Shown here: positions 1-3,816 of the stretch, one piece after another
How positions within the stretch are numbered: the stretch's first letter is position 1
Layout: each line of letters starts with the position of its first letter
DNA from: JBMNNU01 sp050942695
Lineage (GTDB): Bacteria > Chloroflexota > UBA6077
Length of the DNA stretch: 6,011 bases
Direction: 5' to 3'
Assembly: GCA_050942695.1 (NCBI GenBank)
Contig: JBMNNU010000201.1
Location: 1-6,011, forward strand
Translations under genes and position numbers: made by a program
The notes under the pieces: model-generated
What the model was told of the DNA's origin: nothing
The model's input: only the letters and a program-made list of their open reading frames with translations
Databases searched by the model: none

Positions 1-1
1 G

Positions 2-286
2 GGTGTCGGATGGGCACTGCGTGAGGAGTTCATCGCAGGCCAGACGAAAGATTGGGTAACCTTCAAGTTTCCGACGATGCGCACCGCCTTCGACATGGAG
101 ATAATCCTCAGAGAAACGCCTCGCTCCAACGGGCCCAAGGGTGCCGTGGGGGTAGGCGAGATGACTATGGTGCCCACGGCACCTGCGGTGGTCGCGGCGA
201 TCCACGACGCCTGCGGCGTATGGATCCACGACCTGCCGGCCACGCCGGCCAAAATCAAGGATTCCTTAAATAAATTGAATATGTAA
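2..286 (+). CDS. Molybdenum hydroxylase (MOP-type aldehyde oxidoreductase / xanthine dehydrogenase family), C-terminal 94 residues
   Basis: Partial gene entering from the left edge; the reading frame is open from base 2 to the TAA at 284-286. The visible 94 residues are the end of the molybdopterin-binding domain of a xanthine oxidase family enzyme. The key mark is GVGEMT at visible residues 50-55; the Glu (codon 158-160) matches the catalytic general base of the family (Glu869 in D. gigas MOP). It is followed by VPTAPAVVAAIHDACGVW and DLPATP, the usual closing segment of MOP-like proteins. Such enzymes hydroxylate aldehydes or N-heterocycles at a Mo centre, usually in the cytoplasm; the substrate cannot be read from this fragment. 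The segment ALREEFIAGQTKDWVTFKFP suggests the same subgroup as the gene at 3817, of which this may be a paralogue. The domain assignment is firm; the single-chain architecture is inferred, since the N-terminus is outside the window. Confidence 0.9.
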   Translation, partial: GVGWALREEFIAGQTKDWVTFKFPTMRTAFDMEIILRETPRSNGPKGAVGVGEMTMVPTAPAVVAAIHDACGVWIHDLPATPAKIKDSLNKLNM

Positions 287-303
287 ATATTGTCCCGTAT
301 CAC
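275..303 (+). promoter_or_regulatory. Weak candidate promoter for the riboswitch-modABC transcript
   Basis: TTGAAT (275-280) and TATCAC (298-303) are separated by 17 bp and lie about 20 bp upstream of the riboswitch aptamer. This is the right place for a promoter that would include the whole aptamer. The match to the sigma-70 consensus is only moderate and the -35 box lies inside the end of the upstream gene. Read-through from the upstream hydroxylase gene is an equally open possibility. Confidence 0.22.
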
Positions 304-316
304 ATAGGACTATTTA
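284..316 (+). terminator. Imperfect stem-loop at the end of the upstream hydroxylase gene
   Basis: TAAATA (284-289) pairs with TATTTA (311-316), and GTCC (292-295) pairs with GGAC (307-310). A two-base bulge (290-291) and an 11-base loop complete the structure, giving ten pairs starting at the stop codon. The place suits a 3' end, but there is no U-run after the stem, so an intrinsic terminator is only one reading. The outer half is AT-only and may be chance. It overlaps the candidate promoter. Confidence 0.3.
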
Positions 317-321
317 GCGAT

Positions 322-464
322 CTCGTCTCCGAGCCTTCCGCCCTAAGGGCGCCAGCCTATGGGCGTTGAAGGCCGTTCGCCGAAACGGTGGTTCGCGATT
401 ACCGTCGCGTTCTCGGGTAGGGGAGGAAACGATCCTGCCTCCGCGTGCTTGGAAAGGAGATGGG
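322..464 (+). promoter_or_regulatory. Moco riboswitch (molybdenum cofactor RNA motif)
   Basis: The stretch resembles the Moco RNA motif as I remember it: CTCCGAGCC near the 5' end, ATGGGCG, GAAGGCCGTTCGCCGAAAC in the middle, and CCTCCGCG then GGAAAGGAGATGG at the 3' end. The pairing supports this. A 9-bp closing stem P1 joins 322-330 to 456-464, and CGCCC (339-343) pairs with GGGCG (347-351). GGCG (362-365) pairs with CGCC (378-381), and ACGGT (385-389) with ACCGT (401-405). CGCG (406-409) pairs with CGCG (442-445), enclosing a GGAAAC apical loop at 425-430 of GNRA type. This RNA class is known upstream of Moco synthesis and molybdate transport genes, usually repressing them when cofactor is abundant; here it precedes modABC. 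The extra internal hairpins favour a Moco over a tungsten-cofactor (Tuco) version, but that split is inferred. Identification is by eye, without a covariance-model score. Confidence 0.87.
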
Positions 465-521
465 TGCTGGTCTCCTCTGTGGTCTTGTTCCCTAGCGTTT
501 GGCTAGGGGGCAAGACCCTAG
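456..521 (+). promoter_or_regulatory. Probable expression platform of the Moco riboswitch: competing hairpin plus a 16-bp stem
   Basis: The 3' strand of the aptamer's P1 stem can pair instead with sequence just downstream: AGGAGA (455-460) with TCTCCT (471-476) over a 10-base loop. Five bases later comes a very strong stem, 481-496 with 502-517, with 16 continuous pairs (two of them G-U) and loop GTTTG. The 3' half of that stem can also form a smaller hairpin, CTAGGG (503-508) with CCCTAG (516-521). Mutually exclusive pairings next to an aptamer are typical of a switch. Which structure turns expression off is not visible: there is no U-tract directly after the 16-bp stem, and modA's ribosome site is almost 200 nt away. 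The pairings are seen; the switching role is inferred. Confidence 0.55.
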
Positions 522-546
522 TGGCGTTGCATTCCACCCTCTTTTT
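521..546 (+). terminator. Weak candidate intrinsic terminator in the modA leader
   Basis: GTGG (521-524) can pair with CCAC (534-537), followed by CCTC and then five T residues (542-546). It is the only T-run in the leader after the riboswitch. The stem is only four pairs with a nine-base loop, so it is marginal alone. It matters mainly because a riboswitch acting by termination would need a U-tract somewhere here. Confidence 0.22.
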
Positions 547-578
547 CAACCCCGGACCGTTCATCGCGAGAGTTGTGC

Positions 579-607
579 GTCTGGTAGGTCACGCACTCCG
601 TGCAGAC
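579..607 (+). other. Leader stem-loop 2 between the riboswitch and modA
   Basis: GTCTG (579-583) pairs with CAGAC (603-607) and CACG (590-593) with CGTG (599-602) over loop CACTC, leaving a 6-base bulge (584-589) on the 5' side. Nine pairs in all. Moderate strength, no associated U-run, and no known RNA class recognised. Confidence 0.4.
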
Positions 608-644
608 TGCTGGTGATCGACCAAAAGGCTTGTGAGCCGCGTTG

Positions 645-677
645 CCGATAGAGTACCCCGTTCGGGTGCCCTATTGG
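645..677 (+). other. Leader stem-loop 3 just upstream of modA
   Basis: Positions 645-658 pair with 664-677 in a 14-position stem with loop CGTTC. Thirteen positions pair (two of them G-U) and one is an A-C mismatch (652/670). It ends 21 bases before the modA ribosome binding site. No U-tract follows, so it is not a standard terminator. Retained pairing through G-U wobbles favours a role in RNA, such as protecting or insulating the modA message or shaping translation; this is inference. Confidence 0.5.
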
Positions 678-688
678 TGGTGTACAAT
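661..688 (+). promoter_or_regulatory. Weak candidate internal promoter upstream of modA
   Basis: TACAAT (683-688) is a good -10 hexamer, but the best -35 at a usable distance is TTCGGG (661-666, 16-bp spacer), which is poor and sits inside stem-loop 3. If active, transcription would start near 695 and bypass the riboswitch, leaving almost no leader before modA's ribosome site. Low confidence. Confidence 0.2.
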
Positions 689-711
689 ATAACAGCGTGG
701 AGATAGGAAAG

Positions 712-1587
712 ATGCATACTTCCCTTCTGGTAACTTTTTTCGCGATCCTGGCGCTGCCCCTTACCAGTTGCGGGGGAGCACCTGCGCCCAGCCCGGCGGC
801 GACGGTTAATCCGGCGATTTCAGCCGCTGCATCCCCAACAGCAGCCACTGTCCCTGTATCGTCTGGTCAGCCAAAGAAGTTGACGGTGTTCGCAGCTTCG
901 TCCCTGACGGAGTCCTTCACCGAGCTTGCGACCGGCTTTTCGGCCAAGGCCGAGGGAGCTAAGGTTACCTACAACTTCGGCGGCTCCAACCAGTTGCGCA
1001 CTCAGATAGAGCAGGGCGCGGCCGCCGACGTCTTCGCCTCGGCCAACGAAAAGGAGATGGACACGCTGGTGAAGGCCGGCCTTATCGAGGGTGTCCCCTC
1101 GATCTTCGCTAAAAACCGGCTGGTAGTGATAACGCCAAAGGGTAACCCCGGCAAGGTCGAGAAGCTTCAAGATCTCGGCAGGGAGGGGCTGAAGATCGTG
1201 GTAGCAGGCCCCAATGTACCCGTCGGCAACTACATGCTTCAGATGCTGGACAAGATGAACGCCGACCCAACCTACGGCTCTGGGTTCAAAGAGAAGTTCA
1301 TGAAGAACGTGATCTCCGAGGAGACGAACGTGAAGCAGGTCGTTGCCAAGGTCCAACTCGGCGAGGGTGACGCCGGCGTCGTTTACGGCACCGACGTGAC
1401 GGCAAAAGTTGCCCCTGAGGTGCAAATGATCGAGGTCCCCGACGCTTTCAACGTGACAGCCCAATACCCTATCGCCCCGACCAAAGACGCAAAAGAGAAG
1501 GAGTTGGCGCAGGCGTTCGTACAGTTCCTACTGTCCGACGAAGGGCAGCAGGTAATGAAGAGATACAACTTCGCGCCCGCACATTAA
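712..1587 (+). CDS. modA: Molybdate ABC transporter, substrate-binding lipoprotein ModA
   Basis: 291 residues. ModA captures molybdate (often also tungstate) outside the membrane and hands it to ModB. The N-terminus is a lipoprotein signal: a hydrophobic stretch ending in lipobox LTSC (residues 17-20), predicting lipid attachment at Cys20. A low-complexity Ala/Pro/Ser/Thr linker (about 21-54) tethers the domain. The binding domain shows ModA marks in order: LTVFAASSL (57-65) and FGGSN (89-93), whose Ser residues line the oxyanion site in known ModA proteins, then ADVFASA (105-111) and DAGVVYGTD (220-228), whose Tyr is also a ligand residue in the family. Length is slightly above usual because of the linker. 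ATG 712 is chosen because GGAGA (699-703) lies 8 nt upstream and the signal peptide begins there; an in-frame GTG at 697 is less likely because the GGAGA would then lie inside the coding sequence. It is the first gene of modABC, ending 9 bases before modB, and probably under Moco riboswitch control. Confidence 0.96.
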   Translation: MHTSLLVTFFAILALPLTSCGGAPAPSPAATVNPAISAAASPTAATVPVSSGQPKKLTVFAASSLTESFTELATGFSAKAEGAKVTYNFGGSNQLRTQIEQGAAADVFASANEKEMDTLVKAGLIEGVPSIFAKNRLVVITPKGNPGKVEKLQDLGREGLKIVVAGPNVPVGNYMLQMLDKMNADPTYGSGFKEKFMKNVISEETNVKQVVAKVQLGEGDAGVVYGTDVTAKVAPEVQMIEVPDAFNVTAQYPIAPTKDAKEKELAQAFVQFLLSDEGQQVMKRYNFAPAH

Positions 1588-1596
1588 AGTAGTAGG

Positions 1597-2427
1597 ATGT
1601 CGACTTCACCATTGGCTGAAACCCGCTGGCACAGGCAAGCCCCCTGGGGCCTGCTAGCCCTGTCGGTGCTCCCATCGCTCTTCCTGGTTGGGCCGCTGGC
1701 GGCTCTAGCCTGGCGAGCCCTCCCCAGCGGGCGGTGGATGGAGGCCTTTGGGAACCCTATCGTCGGCCAGGCCCTTGGGCTCAGCCTTACCACCACGATG
1801 GGGAGCCTAGCTCTTGTGGTAACCCTGGGGACCCCCATGGCGTATCTGCTGGCACGATACAGCTTTCCAGGCCGCCGGCTCCTGGATACGTTGATAGACC
1901 TGCCAATGGTGCTCCCTCCGGCAGTAGCCGGCCTCTCGTTGCTGCTGCTGTTCGGTAGAAATGGGCTTCTAGGCCCGTTTCTCAAGGAAGCAGGGTTGGA
2001 GGTAGCCTTCAGCACTACCGCGGTCCTGCTGGCTCAAGCGTTCGTGGCCGGCCCCTTCTACATTCGCTCTGCGAGGGCTGGATTCGAGTCCGTCGATCCG
2101 CAGTTGGAGCGTGTCGCGGCGACACTGGGCGAAAGCGACGCCCAGATCTTCTGGCGAGTAACGGTGCCGCTCGCCTTCCCTAGCCTGCTGAGCGGCGCGG
2201 TTATGACCTGGGCGAGGGCGCTGGGGGAGTTCGGCGCTACCATCATGTTCGCAGGAAATCTGCCGGGGCGCACCCAGACGATGCCTCTAGCGGTCTACAC
2301 GGCTATGGAATCCGACCTTTGGGCGGCTCTAACATTAGCGCTGCTGCTCGTGGTACTCTCGCTTGTCGCCATGGTCCTGCTCAGGATAGCGGCGCGCACG
2401 ATGAGGAGGCCGGTTCATGCACCTTGA
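1597..2427 (+). CDS. modB: Molybdate ABC transporter, permease ModB
   Basis: 276 residues. ModB forms the membrane channel, as a homodimer, through which molybdate passes from ModA. Hydrophobic segments are visible at about residues 18-40, 60-86, 94-120, 132-154, 190-212 and 238-265, which fits the usual 5-6 helices. The cytoplasmic EAA coupling loop that docks onto the ATPase is at about 171-197, starting ERVAATLGESDAQIFWR and continuing into VTVPLAFPSL. The segment RALGEFGATIMFAGNLPG, followed by TQTMPLAVY, is typical of ModB. Length is close to the usual 225-280 residues, with a slightly extended hydrophilic N-terminus (1-17). The start ATG lies 9 bases after the modA stop; the only Shine-Dalgarno-like sequence (AGTAGG) touches the ATG, so initiation may depend on coupling to modA translation. 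The last 11 bases overlap modC. Confidence 0.96.
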   Translation: MSTSPLAETRWHRQAPWGLLALSVLPSLFLVGPLAALAWRALPSGRWMEAFGNPIVGQALGLSLTTTMGSLALVVTLGTPMAYLLARYSFPGRRLLDTLIDLPMVLPPAVAGLSLLLLFGRNGLLGPFLKEAGLEVAFSTTAVLLAQAFVAGPFYIRSARAGFESVDPQLERVAATLGESDAQIFWRVTVPLAFPSLLSGAVMTWARALGEFGATIMFAGNLPGRTQTMPLAVYTAMESDLWAALTLALLLVVLSLVAMVLLRIAARTMRRPVHAP

Positions 2428-3640
2428 GATCGATATTCACAAGCTGCTCCCAGGCTTCTCCTTACAGGTGAAATTTGCGTCCGAAGCGGGGATCCTCGTC
2501 CTCTTTGGCCCGTCCGGAGCGGGTAAGTCGCTGACCCTGCGCTGCATCGCGGGCATCGAGAGACCCGACCGGGGGCGAATCCTGGTGGAGGGCGAAGCCT
2601 TGTTCGACAGCGCACGAGCCATCGACGTGCCACCCCAGCGGAGGCTGATCGGATATGTGCCCCAGGATTACGCGCTTTTCCCCCACATGACGGTAGAGGA
2701 GAATATAGCCTTCGGGCTTCGCCGTCAGGCATCCGCCGTCAGGGATCGGGAGGTCGGGCGGCTACTGGAGATGTTCCGGCTCGATGGACTCGGAAAGCGA
2801 CGCCCTTGGGAGCTATCGGGAGGGCAGCGGCAGCGAGTAGCGCTGGCGCGTGCATTAGCGATCAGGCCGCGACTACTGCTTCTAGACGAGCCTTTCTCTG
2901 CCCTGGATGCGCCACTTCGAGAAGCCCTCCGAGTCGACCTGTGCGAGGTCCATAGATCGCTGGGAGTAGGCATAGTCTTCGTAACCCACGGCCTGACGGT
3001 TACCCACGTCATGGCCGAAACGATGGCCGTCTTCCACGGCGGTCGAGTGCTGCAGGTGGGGCCGCCAGCCGAGGTTTTCAAACACCCCGCCAGCGTCGAG
3101 GTCGCTCGCCTGACCGGAGTGAGAAACCTTTTGGCAGGTCGTGTTGCGGCAATAGAGCCGACAGGCTGCTGGATAGAAGTAGGTGAGGTGCGGCTGCGCG
3201 CGCCCGCGAGCAGTGCAGTGTTGGGAGCGCCGGTGCTCGCGGTCATTCGGAGCGAATCCGCCCGATTCCTAACCGGCGAGGAGAGAGCGGACGAGTGCGA
3301 AGAGCCGGTACCCTGCATCGTGCGCTCGATCGAGAATCAGGGGCACCTTTATTCTATCGAGGTGGCGTTGGGAGGGGCGGAAGGGCCTGCGCTGCAGGTA
3401 TACACCCCGGTCTGGTGGTGGAACCGCCATGGGAAAAACCTGGGAGAGTGGTGCCAATTGGCGGTGCATCGAGATTCACTTCACCTTCTACCTCTGGAAT
3501 CCGGAGAGCCAGCAAGCCGCTATGCCCAAACCCTGGCGGTTGATGCAGCCCAGGGCCACGAGAAGATCATGCCCATCTCCAACCCGGCTCTCAAACAGGA
3601 GCAAGCCATCAGCGCCCAGTCGACCAGCCTCAATTACTAG
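2417..3640 (+). CDS. modC: Molybdate ABC transporter, ATP-binding protein ModC with C-terminal regulatory domain and extra tail
   Basis: 407 residues; the cytoplasmic ATPase that powers import through ModB. The nucleotide-binding domain is complete: Walker A GPSGAGKS (31-38), Q-loop Gln83 in VPQDYALFPHM, signature LSGGQRQR (133-140), Walker B LLLLDE ending Asp157-Glu158 with D-loop SALD, and the switch His191 in VTHG. The residue after His191 is Gly, where importer ATPases usually have Asp. Residues about 232-360 form a TOBE/MOP-like C-terminal domain which in the family can bind oxyanion and inhibit transport; sequence here is divergent. After LHLLPLES the protein runs on for about 45 hydrophilic residues (363-407) rich in Ala, Gln and Ser with no motif I recognise, making it longer than the usual 350-360. 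ATG 2417 follows a strong Shine-Dalgarno, GAGGAGG (2403-2409), 7 nt away, and overlaps modB by 11 bases, so translation is probably coupled. Confidence 0.95.
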   Translation: MHLEIDIHKLLPGFSLQVKFASEAGILVLFGPSGAGKSLTLRCIAGIERPDRGRILVEGEALFDSARAIDVPPQRRLIGYVPQDYALFPHMTVEENIAFGLRRQASAVRDREVGRLLEMFRLDGLGKRRPWELSGGQRQRVALARALAIRPRLLLLDEPFSALDAPLREALRVDLCEVHRSLGVGIVFVTHGLTVTHVMAETMAVFHGGRVLQVGPPAEVFKHPASVEVARLTGVRNLLAGRVAAIEPTGCWIEVGEVRLRAPASSAVLGAPVLAVIRSESARFLTGEERADECEEPVPCIVRSIENQGHLYSIEVALGGAEGPALQVYTPVWWWNRHGKNLGEWCQLAVHRDSLHLLPLESGEPASRYAQTLAVDAAQGHEKIMPISNPALKQEQAISAQSTSLNY

Positions 3641-3652
3641 ACACCTATTCGC

Positions 3653-3678
3653 TGCATTGTTATACTTGTAACAATGCA
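3653..3678. repeat. Perfect 10-bp inverted repeat after modC (candidate operator or terminator stem)
   Basis: TGCATTGTTA (3653-3662) and TAACAATGCA (3669-3678) are exact reverse complements separated by TACTTG. The repeat starts 12 bases after the modC stop codon. As RNA it would make a 10-bp, AT-rich stem without a U-run on either strand, so terminator function is doubtful. Its exact DNA symmetry and its overlap with the -35 region and spacer of the promoter-like sequence at 3657-3684 fit a binding site for a dimeric repressor. It does not look like the E. coli ModE site. The symmetry is seen; the role is inferred. Confidence 0.6.
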
Positions 3679-3684
3679 TATATT
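3657..3684 (+). promoter_or_regulatory. Candidate promoter for the downstream molybdenum hydroxylase
   Basis: TTGTTA (3657-3662, four of six to TTGACA) and TATATT (3679-3684, five of six to TATAAT) are spaced 16 bp apart in a locally AT-rich stretch. Transcription would start near 3691, giving a leader of about 125 nt before the GTG start at 3817. The inverted repeat at 3653-3678 covers the -35 box and the whole spacer, so a protein bound there would block polymerase. Confidence 0.4.
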
Positions 3685-3700
3685 ACGATATATTGACGAT
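3680..3700. repeat. Short tandem near-repeat ATATTACGAT / ATATTGACGAT
   Basis: ATATTACGAT (3680-3689) is followed directly by ATATTGACGAT (3690-3700), differing by one inserted G. It adjoins the inverted repeat and overlaps the candidate -10 box. It could be a paired half-site for a regulator or simply chance in AT-rich DNA. Confidence 0.3.
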
Positions 3701-3749
3701 TCAAAACCATCCCTTTGTTGTGTCGTTCTCAGCACAATTAGTCAGCGCA

Positions 3750-3768
3750 GGCTATCGAAAACATAGCC
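3750..3768 (+). other. Small stem-loop in the leader of the downstream hydroxylase
   Basis: GGCTAT (3750-3755) pairs with ATAGCC (3763-3768) over a 7-base loop, CGAAAAC. It ends 38 bases before the Shine-Dalgarno at 3807. No known riboswitch was recognised in this leader; in particular it does not repeat the Moco motif found upstream of modA. Confidence 0.35.
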
Positions 3769-3806
3769 CATGATCAAGCTATTCCCTACATGAAACGAAC
3801 CCCAAT

Positions 3807-3811
3807 GGAGG
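3807..3811 (+). promoter_or_regulatory. Ribosome binding site that sets the hydroxylase start at GTG 3817
   Basis: GGAGG lies 5 bases before GTG 3817. The in-frame ATGs upstream, at 3790 and 3805, have no Shine-Dalgarno at a usable distance; ATG 3805 even overlaps this one. A start at 3817 gives the N-terminus MKKIQLKINGL, which matches the usual short beginning of MOP-type [2Fe-2S] domains. Confidence 0.8.
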
Positions 3812-3816
3812 CGGTA

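Noticed and set aside
359..616. Plus-strand 85-residue open frame across the riboswitch and first leader hairpin
   Set aside because: It lies in the conserved RNA and its expression platform, has no ribosome binding site, and the Arg/Trp-rich product resembles no protein; the RNA structure explains the sequence.
697..711. GTG 697 as the modA start
   Set aside because: It would place the Shine-Dalgarno GGAGA inside the gene, has no ribosome site of its own, and adds charged residues before a signal peptide that is well formed from ATG 712.
820..1464. Minus-strand open frame of 214 codons opposite modA
   Set aside because: It is antisense to a clear modA, and its product is a His/Leu/Gly-rich shadow translation without a recognisable domain.
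2725..3318. Minus-strand open frame of 197 codons opposite modC
   Set aside because: Ser/Arg/Thr-rich shadow of a GC-rich gene; no domain, and modC motifs on the plus strand are complete.
3680..3700. ModE-type operator in the TATAT-rich stretch
   Set aside because: Only short TATAT runs are shared; the symmetric half-sites of the E. coli ModE site are not present, and AT-rich DNA gives such matches by chance.
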